A stretch of DNA of 64,000 nucleotides from Conus ventricosus (GCA_018398815.1 CM031622.1:11980774-12044773), one strand, 5' to 3'. Shown: positions 10,121 through 21,503, counted from the stretch's first letter. Translations and numbers: made by a program. The notes: generated by a model from the letters alone, not told the origin.

Positions 10121-10190
<70 letters not shown>
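9931..10190. repeat. mirror-arranged compound microsatellite (TA)n-(GT)n-GCGC-(GT)n-(CA)n-(TA)n
   Basis: Successive blocks are TA, GT, a GCGCGCGC core, GT, then CA and TA. The outer TA-GT and CA-TA blocks are inverted complements, so the tract can fold into a long hairpin and its alternating purine-pyrimidine blocks favour Z-DNA. No coding content. Confidence 0.95.
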
Positions 10191-10191
<1 letters not shown>

Positions 10192-10194
10192 GAC

Positions 10195-10695
10195 GCCAAG
10201 AGCACAGACACAATCAGCTGTGTCTCCTGAAAGGCATAGACAGGCAATACATATAGATCTGCCTTCGAGAGGGATTGCGATGGTTCCCTCATGCAGCTAG
10301 TGACGGGTTTTCATATTTATAATATACATTTTCCCCATTTTCTTCATCTTCAACCCCCCTTTTTTTTTTTAAATCTTTGCCAGGTCATTACTATAATGAT
10401 GGAAAATTGTTAATTTGCACTTGCCTCCCCCCCCCCCCCCCCCCCCCCCTCACTACTTAATTGCTCAGCATTATATTGTTTGGTCAATCAGTGGGCGATT
10501 GCATCTCTTAGGAGATCCAAGTAAAAGTTGTTCTGCACATTCTCAGCCGGTGACAACGCTTAGGTTATTGAATAGGAGAGCTGACCACTCAGACTGTTCC
10601 ATATCTTTTGATCTCCCTTGCATCCTTAAATGGATCCTTAAGCATAGGCTCAAAGATTGTTCCCTACATTTTATACTGTTTGCATAATGTTTTTA
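10195..10695 (+). repeat. Penelope-associated repeat unit (plus), core deleted
   Basis: Starts GACGCCAAGAGCACAGACAC and carries CTCCTGAAAGGC where other copies have the full hammerhead-like core. It continues through GAGAGGGATTGCGATGG, poly-T and poly-C tracts, then the segment ending CTGTTTGCATAATG that matches 8,489 inverted. The LINE begins within about 50 bp downstream. Confidence 0.6.
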
Positions 10696-10740
10696 GTAAA
10701 TTTTTACTTTAAAAAAAAAATTTTCATAACTTTCTAAAAA

Positions 10741-11791
10741 TTTGCAGAAAGACTCAGATCAGGTAGTTATCTTGTCAATTGTGCGACAGAAGCGGCGTCT
10801 CGATTGTTGTTGAAAAGAGATGGTTCTCAACTTATGCAGATCACAGTTAAGGTTTCTATTCACCCCTTTCTCAACTATTCGAAAGGGGTAATTAGATGTG
10901 CTGATCTAGCTGGACTTGCTGAATCAGAAATCCGGACTGAGATGGAAAGTCAGGGTGCTTTACAGGTCCATAGAGTCAAAATCTCTAAAGGAAGTGACGT
11001 AATTGAAACTAACACGCTATTCTTGACTTTTGCTATGCCATCTCCCCCGGAGTTTGTCAAAGTGGGTTATGTTCGAGTGAAAGTTATACCTTTTGTACCA
11101 TCTCCTTTGCGATGTTTCAAGTGTCAACGCTTTGGGCATTCCAGTCGAGCTTGTCAGGGTCAGGAGATCTGCCGTGACTGTGGTCAGAAGAAGCATGATG
11201 GTCTTGTACAAATGCTGTATACTGCGTCAATTGTAAGGGTGATCATTCAGCAAATCAAAAAGTTGTCCAGTGTGGAAAAAGGAATGCGAGATTCAGAAAG
11301 TAAAGATTGAGAGGAAATGTTCCTTTCTAGAGGCTAGAAGGGTAGTGGAGGTCAGGACTCCTTCGGCTACTACTTATGCACAGAAGGTGGTTAACGATTC
11401 TGCGAACCGGTCATCGGGTGATAATCTAGGAGCAGCTCCATTCACTACTCTAGAGAAGAAATTGACAGAAATGTGTCATCGGTTTGGATCGGCTTACCGT
11501 GCTTGAACGGTCGGTGGAGGTTTTGTCTCAGAAATGCAATGTGTTACATCCGGCAGTGTACAACAGGCTTCGGTCCCTGCTGGTGAGGGAGGAGGTGTTT
11601 CGGTTGTGCAGGGTGCTGTGGATCAGAGGTCAGGGGTGAGGGACCGGAGGAAGGAGATGTCCCCTCGCTCGCAGGCCAATGGCAGCAGTGCGGGACGGGC
11701 ACGCAGTGAGGAGTGTCCTTTTCGGACTCCAGACCCTCCTAGGGAAAATCTCGAAGTCAGGTATTTGGTGCAGCAGGTTTCAGTCCAGTAA
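10741..11791 (+). pseudogene. Jockey-type LINE ORF1 (gag-like, zinc knuckles), frameshifted
   Basis: Encodes the nucleic-acid-binding ORF1 protein of a non-LTR retrotransposon. The frame to 11,310 has the usual pattern (IHPFLNYSKGVIRCADL, then PSPLRCFKCQRFGH) leading into a CCHC knuckle CX2CX4HX4C (CFKCQRFGHSSRAC), a second knuckle CRDCGQKKH, and a third, CVNCKGDH, reached only after a frameshift near 11,220. The rest continues in another frame to about 11,506, and a low-complexity frame follows to 11,791. There is no clear start codon: the copy is 5'-truncated or decayed. ORF2 of the same element follows at 11,941. Confidence 0.85.
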
Positions 11792-11940
11792 GAGCAAATT
11801 CCAAGCATGGCAACAAACAACTTAGAAATTTATCAGGAGCATCGGCTTCTGATCTTGTCTTGAAGAACCGTTTTAGTTCTTTGGTGGACAGTGAAGTTTC
11901 TGGAGAAGAGGGATGATAGATATTCTTTTAACAACCTAAC

Positions 11941-13573
11941 ATGGACATACTCCAGTGGAACATAAGGGGAGTTAAAGCAAATTGTCGGGACCTTGAGCTA
12001 TTATTGACAGAGTATAGATCTTCGGTAATTGCTCTTCAGGAAACCCTTTTAACTGCAAGTAAGAAGCATGAGATTCCTGGTTTCTCCTGCTTACTCAAGC
12101 CAGCTTCTGCAGACTTTTCACGGAGAGGCGTTTCTCTTTATAGGCTATTCATATTCGGTACTACATACAGAAATTCCACTTCAGACGGATATGGAGGCAG
12201 TGGCAGCTCGTATCTCGTTAAACAAGGTTGTTACGATATGTTGTTTGTATTTATCTCCATCTTCTGTGATTTCGAAGAGTCAGTTGGATGGTTTAATTTC
12301 TCAGCTCCCTAGCCCATTTCTTTTATTGGGTGACTTGAATGGTCATTCTCCACAGTGGGGAAGTAACTGCACAAATTCTCAAGGGAAAGTTCTTGAAGAT
12401 TTTATATCGGATCATGATCTCTGTCTTTTGAATTCAGGCTCACCGACCTTTTGTTCTCCTTCTGGTTCTTTGACTCACTTGGATTTGTCCATTTGTGACC
12501 CTTCCTTATTTTTGGACTTAGAATGGCAGGTTCATACGGACCTAAGCGGGAGTGATCACTTTCCGGTTTTTTATTTTTTTTACGAAGCAAATGCAGGAGT
12601 CCCCCCGGAAACATGGAAGTTTCGCTCTGCAGATTGGAGTCTTTATCAGCAACAGATTTTAAGTAGACTGCCTATGAATCTGTTGCGGAGTTATGATGAT
12701 CCTGTTTTACAGTTCACTAAAGTGATAGTAGAGAGTGCTAAGGAAGCTATTCCCAAGTCCCGTGATAAACCAAATGATGTTAAGACCCCTTGGTATGATA
12801 AAGAGTGCAAAACTCTGAAGGGTAAGAGAAAAGGTGCTCAAAGACTTTTTGCTAGGTTTCCTATGGTGGCGTGTAGGGCTAAGTGTCGATATACTTTTAA
12901 AACTAAGAAGAAAGAATCTTGGAAAAATTTCTGTTCAAATCTGTCCTTTAAGGTCAATTCAAGGAAAATCTGGAAACTAATCCGTAAGATTAAGGGAAAG
13001 TCGGCTACATCAGTTATAAAATGTTTGCAAGTAAATGGATCGATTATTACTAATAAAAAGGAGGTTGCTAACTTGTTAGCTGCTAACTATCCATCAAAAT
13101 TCGTCAGCTGATCATTATTGCAAGGAATTCCATGTGATATCAAAAGATCAGCGGAGTCAAAATCTTGTTCCTTCGAGCCAGATAGTACTGAGGATTACAA
13201 CTGCGTTTTCAGCATGGATGAGTTAAAGACGCCATTTTGAAAGCCAACAACTCAGCTCCTGGACCAGATGACATTCATTATCAATTTATTCACATTTGCC
13301 AGCTGAGGGTTTAAATGTGTTGTTGTCTCTGTTTAATCATGTTTGGTGTTCAGGGTATTTTCCACCTTCTTGGAGAGAGGCGGTTGTTATCCCTATTCCT
13401 AAACCAGGCAGAGATCATTCGGATCCTAACAACTATCGTCTTATAGCTCTCACTAGTTGCTTATTAAAACTATGGAGAGAATGGTATATTCTCGATTGTT
13501 ATGGCAGTTAGAACGTCTGGGGGCCTTAGATGTTTCCCAGTGTGGATTTTGGAACAACCGCAGTACTACTGAA
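11941..13573 (+). pseudogene. LINE ORF2: AP-type endonuclease and start of reverse transcriptase, broken
   Basis: ORF2 opens MDILQWNIRGVKANCRDLE with the endonuclease motif VIALQETLL. A frameshift near 12,130 moves the reading to the frame ending at 13,111, which has LLLGDLNGHSPQWGS and SGSDHFPV, the conserved catalytic-site segments of LINE AP-endonucleases. After further frame breaks (13,110-13,295) the fingers region of the reverse transcriptase is readable: WREAVVIPIPKPGRDHSDPN then NYRLIALTS, and in the next frame MERMVYSRLL and GFWNNRSTTEE. The sequence stops at about 13,573, where a palindromic MITE starts, before the catalytic YxDD motif. The copy is dead and, unusually, lacks its 3' end. 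Confidence 0.88.
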
Positions 13574-13811
13574 GAGAATGTAAATATGTTCGTTCACGAC
13601 CACCCATGTGATTCTGCCCGAAAACCCCCATTTTCACATACAAATCACGTCCATCACATATCAGTTTTGGCCAAAATCAACACCTGTTTTTAAACAAAAT
13701 TAACACACAAAACTGCCAAATATTGACGTAATTAGTACTTTAAAACGGGGGTTTCCGTACAGAATAACATGGGTGATCGTGAACAAACATATTTACATTC
13801 TCTCCAGACAC
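13569..13811. mobile_element. MITE / foldback element with about 65-bp terminal inverted repeats
   Basis: The left arm (about 13,573-13,640) begins GAGAATGTAAATATGTTCG and the right arm (about 13,738-13,807) is its reverse complement with some ten mismatches. A roughly 100-bp AT-rich centre separates them. No ORF. The boundary with the LINE reverse transcriptase is sharp, but I see no clear target duplication and no LINE sequence after 13,811. Confidence 0.75.
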
Positions 13812-14125
13812 ATAAAATGAACTAAAAAATGTATATGGTTTGACAGTCTTACTCCAGACTGGCCCTGCTGCTGTTGTTACTTGACACCGCAAATCGATAA
13901 ATTGCAATTACTGCCCGACAACGAACTGCCGCAATGCGACACATTATTATCATCGCGTGTGCACGCTCAACCAATCGGCAGGAGGTATGACATCATTTTT
14001 GGTTGAGGGATTGTAAGCCCCCAGCCAGTCGGCCATTTCTGACAGGAGCGCCACATTGGAGGGTCGTGTTGTGCAGACGTGTGTGCGTTTTCTGTGAGAG
14101 AAGTGATTTTACTAGAAATATTTAT

Positions 14126-14982
14126 GTCTTAAGACAGCATTTCTTCAGAATTAGAGAGAGAACTTCTAGAATCGCAAGTTGCTCATCAACATCTATTAGA
14201 TTTCTCAACACAGCCATCAACTTTAATTCTACCTGACATGGATCAAGATTCTACTTTTCAACAAGCTCAAAATCTCCCGCTACCACCCCCAACACCAACA
14301 GAATTGTGGACTAAAGAAGAAATGTTTATTTTGCGGAGAATCAATACTACTTTCAAAAAATGATAGAAATAATTGAAAAAGCAAAAAAGAAGGGCCACAG
14401 AAATTGCCAAAGAAGCCTAAAACAACACTTCAACATCTGTTTAAAGAAAAGGAAGGCAAAAAGACAAGCAGGAAAGAGTTAACACAAGTTGAGCTGCATA
14501 ACTATCTTATGTCAAGTCAGGCTGACGTTCAATCAGCTATTTTGAGAGAAACATTTTCTGAAGATCTTTTTTCAAACACAACAGATGAAAATGTAGTTGT
14601 GGACAGGCTGAGAAAGGGGGTGAGAAATCTGAAGAAGCAGGATGCTCAAACAATCATGATCTACGTTCAGTTTGGGAATTTCTTGAATCTTTGCAAAAAC
14701 TGGCATGAAGAGGTAAAAAAAAAGCCGGAATAATAAAAAGAAACTTGGGGTCAGTGGCTCAAAGAGAAATGCGGATATTCTGATGATCATGCTCACAAAT
14801 TGCGTGCTGTTTCAAAAGTGCTTTTTGGGTATCCTCAGTTTTACACTGTTGGTCTCCCCTTCAGTTTTATTTTCAGCAAGTTAAAACAAATTCAAACCAT
14901 GCTGCAAGACCCTGAATTTGGAGACTATTGGAAACAACCTCTCAGTCTACCTCCGACAACTGCCCTGCAAGCCTCTCAGTGA
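14126..14982 (+). pseudogene. unrecognised helical protein-coding relic
   Basis: Three adjacent open segments read as one decayed protein: 14,137-14,360 (SSELERELLESQVAHQHLLD... TPTELWTKEEMFILRRI), 14,404-14,733 (KKPKTTLQHLFKEKEGKKTS... FGNFLNLCKNWHEEVKKK) and, after a frameshift in a poly-A tract, up to 14,982 (ETWGQWLKEKCGYSDDHAHK... SFIFSKLKQIQTMLQD). The third part (W-L-x-E-x-C-G-Y, then LRAVSKVLFGYPQFY) recalls helical DUF3102-like domains of phage and mobile-element proteins, but that is only an impression. Stops and a frameshift show it is not intact. Confidence 0.4.
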
Positions 14983-15323
14983 ACGCCACAAACACATGAC
15001 GGGGGCCTAAAAATAGTAATGGTTTTGCAAAACCACCTGGCTATCGATCGTGTGTGCAGTTTCCCTTCGTCGTCCGACTGGCTTGAGCTGTGTTTACGCT
15101 CCGCTTCACTTACAAAGGCTGCCTTTTCAGGCGGCCGCCGATAGAACTGAAACAGATCCTGTGATTATTGATTCAGGACTCTGATAAGTGCTTTTGGCGG
15201 CTGTCTCGAATTTACGTCGTTCAAGTGTGAACCACAAAAAGCCCCTCTTCACATTTCCCTGCAAGCACCTCCCCATCTATTGTGTGTGTTTTTTGTTTGT
15301 TGTTTGTGTGTGTCGTGTTGTGT
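14983..15323. other. unannotated sequence up to the assembly gap
   Basis: Moderately GC-rich sequence with no recognised ORF or repeat, ending in GT/TG-rich bases at the gap edge. Confidence 0.4.
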
Positions 15324-16323
15324 NNNNNNNNNNNNNNNNNNNNNNNNNNNNNNNNNNNNNNNNNNNNNNNNNNNNNNNNNNNNNNNNNNNNNNNNNNNNN
15401 NNNNNNNNNNNNNNNNNNNNNNNNNNNNNNNNNNNNNNNNNNNNNNNNNNNNNNNNNNNNNNNNNNNNNNNNNNNNNNNNNNNNNNNNNNNNNNNNNNNN
15501 NNNNNNNNNNNNNNNNNNNNNNNNNNNNNNNNNNNNNNNNNNNNNNNNNNNNNNNNNNNNNNNNNNNNNNNNNNNNNNNNNNNNNNNNNNNNNNNNNNNN
15601 NNNNNNNNNNNNNNNNNNNNNNNNNNNNNNNNNNNNNNNNNNNNNNNNNNNNNNNNNNNNNNNNNNNNNNNNNNNNNNNNNNNNNNNNNNNNNNNNNNNN
15701 NNNNNNNNNNNNNNNNNNNNNNNNNNNNNNNNNNNNNNNNNNNNNNNNNNNNNNNNNNNNNNNNNNNNNNNNNNNNNNNNNNNNNNNNNNNNNNNNNNNN
15801 NNNNNNNNNNNNNNNNNNNNNNNNNNNNNNNNNNNNNNNNNNNNNNNNNNNNNNNNNNNNNNNNNNNNNNNNNNNNNNNNNNNNNNNNNNNNNNNNNNNN
15901 NNNNNNNNNNNNNNNNNNNNNNNNNNNNNNNNNNNNNNNNNNNNNNNNNNNNNNNNNNNNNNNNNNNNNNNNNNNNNNNNNNNNNNNNNNNNNNNNNNNN
16001 NNNNNNNNNNNNNNNNNNNNNNNNNNNNNNNNNNNNNNNNNNNNNNNNNNNNNNNNNNNNNNNNNNNNNNNNNNNNNNNNNNNNNNNNNNNNNNNNNNNN
16101 NNNNNNNNNNNNNNNNNNNNNNNNNNNNNNNNNNNNNNNNNNNNNNNNNNNNNNNNNNNNNNNNNNNNNNNNNNNNNNNNNNNNNNNNNNNNNNNNNNNN
16201 NNNNNNNNNNNNNNNNNNNNNNNNNNNNNNNNNNNNNNNNNNNNNNNNNNNNNNNNNNNNNNNNNNNNNNNNNNNNNNNNNNNNNNNNNNNNNNNNNNNN
16301 NNNNNNNNNNNNNNNNNNNNNNN
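15324..16323. other. assembly gap, exactly 1,000 N
   Basis: The round length marks a nominal scaffolding gap, so true distance and even adjacency are unknown. Open frames predicted across it are meaningless. Confidence 1.
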
Positions 16324-16736
16324 AAAGGCATTATGCGCTTGCAGCAACTTATGAAGAGGATGCTCATTTGCTTTTTTTTTTTTTTCACAATATCTGAAGG
16401 CGATTAGGCTTTGCTCATGCCTGCAAAACACGTTTGTTTATACCCACTGGATCTCTTGATGTTTCTCAGTGGCAAGCTCAGGCTGGCAGAAAAATACGAC
16501 AAACACAGTGTCAGTCACAACAGCAGATATCAGAAGACAAAATGACGTCACAGGTGAAAAAAAAATCAATCAGAATTTAACTAAAGTACTTGTAGCTCCT
16601 TCAGTCGAATTGCTTTCAAACATTTTTTGTGGGCGAGGTGCAATTACGGTTTCTGGTTTTCTGTTTGTGGTATTCTAAAGATAACCATACACCCCCACTA
16701 CCCGCCTTCCCTCCTCCTTCCTCTTAAATATGATAC
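16324..16736. other. non-coding sequence beyond SRRT exon 6
   Basis: No further SRRT exon can be recognised between the gap and exon 6. The remaining two thirds of the protein must lie beyond this contig. Confidence 0.45.
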
Positions 16737-16873
16737 GAACGGTTTGTCTGCAGGAACAACAGGAATGGTTTCTGATGTTGTACGGCTCCGTGTGCCCTCC
16801 TCCTTCTCTGGCAGTTGAGGCTCGTCCAAAATGGTCAGGTCAAGGTCAGTCCCTCCTTCCATCCGGATGACAG
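16737..16873 (-). CDS. SRRT: SRRT/ARS2 exon 6 (3' boundary uncertain)
   Basis: The minus-strand frame continues exon 5 across an acceptor TTTGCAG before 16,873: the split codon is G|CT and the reading is AVIRMEGGTDLDLTILDEPQ, then a Glu/Lys/Thr-rich stretch. AVI(K/R)MEGGT is a conserved ARS2 segment right after the N-terminal domain, followed in animals by a charged disordered linker, as here. The 3' end is not certain. The only nearby donor-like GT is GTATCA at 16,736, giving 137 nt and keeping the frame; an earlier or later donor is possible. The middle region and C-terminal zinc-finger parts of ARS2 are not in the window. Confidence 0.82.
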
Positions 16874-18102
16874 CTGCAAATTCAAAAGCAGCTTCCTAGA
16901 GCACTGACAGGGGGGGAAGCTCCAATCAGCAACAGCAGGAAGCAACAACAAAGGAAACAGAAGCAAAACAGAGACAGAAAAAAAAGACTAGCCAGCACAG
17001 AAACAAACAAAGGAAAAGATATGGAACAGGGCAGGACAGAGACAAGGGAGACAAGGGAGAGACAAGTACAGAGAGGAAACAGAAATCAGTGGGAGGCAGA
17101 AAACCATCCAGACCGAGCCCATCAAAAATCGCCATCACTCTCAAAAACCATATACAGGGCCTTACCAGTTTGATTCTGTGTCTCAAGTTGTTGCTTCCTT
17201 GCAGTACTTAAGTTGTCTTCAGATCACAGTATTAAGTGTCACTGACTCAAAAGAAGATTTAAAAAAATAAAATAAATAAATAAAAAAAAAAAGCCCTGAA
17301 CCCAGTAGATATGAGCAACAAACAACACAGTAAACCTCATCTGTAATACTTTGCACAGTCCATTCTTCCCTTCTGAGTCTTCACAGCCAGCCAGGGAAAA
17401 CAAGCAAAAACATCCCACAACCATCTTCTTGACAACTACCTCAGACTTCAAGCTGAGCTGCAGTGTCTGCTATGGCTCACGACACCTCCTGGCAATAAGC
17501 GAGCCCCCTGTAGTTGGTGAAGGTAAACAGATTTACAACTTGTAAAGGAGACTGAAGGTGCTGACGACTCTTTCCTCCACCTGAAGGTCATTTCTGAGTA
17601 CTCCACAGCCACGCATCTGGCTGCATTCCTTCATGAAAGGCACCAAGGTTTCCTACTGTGTAGAACTCTGCTGTCAGGTCTGCCACACACCTCATGTTTA
17701 GGGATCCTGCTGTCCTCCATTCTGTCAACATGCTCGAACCAATGCATCGCTGAGTGTGCAAGCAATCTGGCCATGTTGGCCCTGAAGAGTGTTAGTTTCT
17801 GTGACACTCCCACATTGTCTGCACTGAGAGAATGCACGGTAGGAGTGCTGTATGTAGGGTTCTGACAGCCCCTGAACCCAATGCCAAGTTTTGATATAGC
17901 CAGAGTACATGCATTTTCTGAAATTCGACTTTACCTTGTTTTCCTCAGCATGCAAATCTTTTATGAATGGGTTTATCAAATTCCAGTCCAAACAACAACC
18001 AGCATGACAACAAAACCAGCACGGCTACTAAACTAACAGACGGATAAATACATGAAATGAAAACCCTAACAGACTGACAAAGTCAAAGAGCTTAGCACAT
18101 AC
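16874..18102. other. SRRT intron 5
   Basis: About 1.23 kb between exons 6 and 5. It holds A-rich and simple-repeat stretches (for example AAATAAATAAA near 17,265) and no recognised element. Confidence 0.7.
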
Positions 18103-18272
18103 CAGCATCATGACTTTTGAGGATGTCGTCCTGTCTGTCCACGTCCAGCACCAGGTGATTCATGCGACCAGTCTCCAGCAGCTCCTTGAACACCGCCAGT
18201 CGACTTTGAAGGGAGGAGCGGATCTCCTCCTGACGCTTGGCGTACTCCTCAGGGTGGAACTTGGATTTGAAC
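18103..18272 (-). CDS. SRRT: SRRT/ARS2 exon 5
   Basis: A 170-nt exon with acceptor CCCAAG before 18,272 and donor GTATGT after 18,103. The split Trp codon (TG|G) joins exon 4, and the reading is FKSKFHPEEYAKRQEEIRSS then RLAVFKELLETG and LVLDVDRQDDILKSHDA. This is the second half of the conserved ARS2 N-terminal helical domain (DUF3546-type), with the family features W-F-x-S-K-(F/Y)-H-P-(E/D) and L-x-L-D-(V/I)-D. It ends in phase 1 (G|CT), matching exon 6. No stop or frameshift is seen, so this part of the gene looks functional. Confidence 0.93.
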
Positions 18273-19620
18273 CTTGGGTTGGGAACACAGGCAAAACCAT
18301 GTTCAAGAAACTGTCTCCTTCATGAAGGCAATGCTCACTGATGCGAGGCCAGCACTACACTATTGCCTCTTGTGCAGCAAAGTATTGCTTCTTCACCTTC
18401 CTATGTACCTGATTTTCATGGATTGGTTCTGTTCTAGCCAGGATTTTTAATAGTTTGAATTTAAAACAATGCATAGCTGGAACCATAATCAAAAGTGACT
18501 GACTGAAAACACATGATTACCATTACAATTCATCAAACACAACCCTGCTATCTAACAGTCAAGAACTTTCACCATTTGGACTCGGATTCACATGTAACTG
18601 ACCACATTCTGCCACATTCATATGTTTGACGGCTCAATTAGGAAGCACCTGAGCACAGAATGACACAATCTGCATTCTATCTGGCTTATTTTCTGACTTC
18701 ATTTAGTTTGTTTTTGTTACTGTTTCCCACCAATTTGCCAAAATCTGCCACATTAGTCATCCTCTGGGAGAAAACCTTTTGTTCTCAAATTTGATTAGAC
18801 TGTACAATTCCTTAACACGTTTAAGTCTTTATTATTCCTCTGTTTGCATTCTGAGATGATGAGTCAAATTTTTAGCATAACGATGCAGTTAACCAAATCA
18901 GGATTTTCTGGAATAACTTCAGACAACACCACATCCACCTTCGCCCTCAGCCAAAGCATGTCCTCGAAAGCTAATGTCCTCAGCCAAACGCTAATGTCCT
19001 CAGCCAAACGCTAATGTCCTCAGCCAAACGCTAATGTCTGAGTGTCAGCCGCTTTCTACAATCCTAGCTGAACACCTGCTGAAATTGAAGATGAGGGAGG
19101 ATGATAAAACCAATTTGATATAACCCATTTTCATTAAAATATTTGCTTAAGATGCTCAGAACAACCTCCACAGGGAGGGGGTGAAAGTGGGCTGGAAGAG
19201 GCGTGGGGTTGGGAGATAGGAACGCTTCAGTCTGACAGCATTTTGCAGAAACACCTTTCTTGAAAATGACAAAAATGTTTTCAATCAGACATCTCATCCT
19301 CACAATACTTCGCCCAAGTTGGATACATTTGTCCCGTGTTGAATCAAGCACCTTCCAGGTATCTGCCCTGATATGATTTCAAGCCAGCAGTTATGCAGCT
19401 CATCATTCATTCATAATCATTACTACAACACTGTGAAACAAGCAAACTGCTCATTCAAGGGAATTCACTTTAACAGTTTATTCCAAACCATGCCACTGAC
19501 GTAAAAAATACAGTAGAAATTGGGACAGTTTATGCTCCAGTTCTAACTACTCTGGATTGGTGGCAGTCAATTCTGCCACGACTTTACTGTGGTCACATAC
19601 CAGGGCAGAAAGAAGATTCA
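18273..19620. other. SRRT intron 4, first part, with a small 20-bp tandem repeat
   Basis: Mostly unique sequence. CTAATGTCCTCAGCCAAACG repeats about four times at 18,970-19,037. No conserved ORF. Confidence 0.6.
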
Positions 19621-20140
19621 AAGATTTTAATCCTGTGACCCCTTTTGGGGCATGGAGGACTTGAAACAAATCAAACAAATGTAAATGACACAAATCAAAC
19701 ATCCAAAAATTTTCCCTGTGATTAACACACTGAATGTGATGTCACATAACTTTACTACGTTTAGAAATTTTGCTAAGTTTAGCAACACTTTTTACCACCA
19801 CAGAGCAAACAATGATAGATACAGACTTTATAGATGTAAACTTTCTTGGTATGAACTGCTTTCTAATGTCATTATATTTGGTGCATTTCATTACAAAATG
19901 AAATTCATCACCAAGGTCATTCTGGTCACAGTCCCGACAGAATCGTTCATTGTGAGGTATTCTAAATCGTCTGCCAATTTCTATCATGAGTTTATGATTA
20001 CCACAAGGAAACCGAATTAGTTGGTACATATAAATATCGGGCAACATTTCAATATATTTTTCACAGCAAAACTCCATTTTAAAATTTCTAAAACTGGCTG
20101 TGCACAGCAGCCACAAACGTAAAGTCCAGTCCACATCAAG
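19620..20140 (-). pseudogene. LINE ORF2 C-terminal fragment
   Basis: A minus-strand open frame (20,134-19,742, 130 aa) carries the cysteine/histidine-containing C-terminal motif of many CR1/RTE-like ORF2 proteins: an IEIGRR block, ERFCRDCDQNDLGDEFHF and MKCTKYNDIR. The stop is followed by a short 3' UTR containing CCCCAAAAGGGGTCAC and ending near 19,620. Upstream catalytic domains are absent (5' truncation). It lies within SRRT intron 4 in the gene's sense orientation. Confidence 0.75.
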
Positions 20141-20997
20141 TCATCAAGCCTGTACATTTCGTTAACTAAACATCTCACTCTTAAGTTACATGATATCACT
20201 TTGAAAAGTGTTTTGATGTATTTTAAGTTCTGTATTAACTTGTCAGTAGCAATCCACTCTGCTGTCTTGTTTTCAGTTTTTTGTTTTCTTTTCTTTTTCA
20301 CAAATACAAGTAGTAAAAGCAGGTGCACATACAAACTTTGCATCCTGACAGTTAGATCTAAAAGATGTCCAACTGACTATCAATTAAAAAAAAAAATTCT
20401 AGCTTATTTCAATTCTATACAACTTGCCAGCAACAATCCACACTGGTTGGTTTGTTTCTCTTTTTTTGTTGTTGGAGTTTTGTTTACATATGTACATAGG
20501 TATTTGCAAAATTAAAAACAAGCGAAACTCTTTCGTATGCATTCTGACGCTTTTGTGTTACAGTTCTCCAAAATGTCCTATCGATTTTCCTTCAGCCACA
20601 TGTGTCCTTAGCTTTTGCATTTTCAGACGGATCACTGCTTGTGCAACCTGCCTTTTTTTTTTTTTTATCAATATTTTTCAACATGTGCGCTAACTTACAT
20701 TTCCATAATCTGTGTGTTCAGTATTTCCTTTACCTGCAAAACTCGAAATCTCTTCCCTCACATGTTACCTGTGCAGCCAGTATAAACAAAACATTTTTTT
20801 TAAATACATGTATAAATAACTTTTGTTTTCCTTTCTTTTTTCTGTACCCGCATGCTACTTTTTGTCAACTTGTGAATCGGAATGTTCTTTATCGCATATA
20901 CTCAGCACTCTTTTTTTTTTTTTTTTTTTAAAGCCTGCATGCTCAGTCTTTTCTTTTAAGTCGCATTTTCATTATTTATAAATATATAATATGCACC
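20141..20997. other. AT-rich intronic sequence
   Basis: T-rich tracts (for example 20,910-20,929) with no conserved ORF or recognised element. Confidence 0.5.
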
Positions 20998-21087
20998 CTG
21001 GCATGATCCTCAGCCCTGATGTGGCCCTTTGCGGTCGGCTGGGCTATAAGCAACATTATCTTATCTTATCTTATCTGGCATGATCCT
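20998..21087 (+). mobile_element. ultra-short retroposon (copy 2 of 3) with 13-bp target duplications
   Basis: A 64-bp insert (21,011-21,074) reads CAGCCCTGATGTGGCCCTTT, then CTGGGCTATAAGCA and a (TTATC)n tail, flanked by perfect CTGGCATGATCCT at 20,998-21,010 and 21,075-21,087. Same family as 2,273-2,356 and 37,544-37,598. Confidence 0.9.
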
Positions 21088-21173
21088 TTTTTCCTGTGTC
21101 CTCTTGCATAATGCAAAGACAGACCTTGTTCACTATCTGCATGCCAGGCCAAACCTGCTAAGCAGGCTTTGTT

Positions 21174-21175
<2 letters not shown>

Positions 21176-21215
<40 letters not shown>

Positions 21216-21240
21216 GTGAGAGAGGAGAGAGGAGAGTGTG
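21176..21240. repeat. (GA)n microsatellite
   Basis: Interrupted GA repeat adjoining the tail of the SINE at 21,241. Confidence 0.95.
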
Positions 21241-21503
21241 AATATTTATTATAATGAATACTTATATAGCGCCTATTCTTAGCTAGAGGCCAAGCTCTAA
21301 GCGCTTTACAATCTACCCTCGTTTACACAACTAGCTGGGTAGTGCCAAATGAAGAGCTCCCAGCTGGCGCTTCATTCAGTCGTTTCCCGTGTCATCCAGT
21401 CCATATTATCCAAAATCGTTCACTCAATTTTCCTTACTTCCTTCATTCTTTCCATTTCTTACTCAGGGTGCATGCTATGTGTAACATGTCATCCATACCA
21501 ACG
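21241..21503 (-). mobile_element. tRNA-type SINE, 5'-truncated, minus strand
   Basis: Matches the 3' half of the full-length SINE at 48,080-48,628 in inverse orientation: the ATTATAATGAATACTTATAT tail, the GGCGCTATATAAG-type tail stem, AAGCGCTTAGAGCTTGGCC, and the upstream GTTGGTATGGATGACA segment where it breaks off into a GT repeat. The tRNA head is missing. It lies in SRRT intron 4. Confidence 0.85.

Noticed and set aside
10009..10230. Cys/Val or His/Thr repeat ORFs over GT/CA microsatellites (also at 21.5, 40.7, 45.9, 46.4, 61.3, 63.5 kb)
   Set aside because: Translation of dinucleotide repeats.
15188..16431. ORFs of 370-390 residues, almost all X
   Set aside because: They are translations of the 1,000-N gap.
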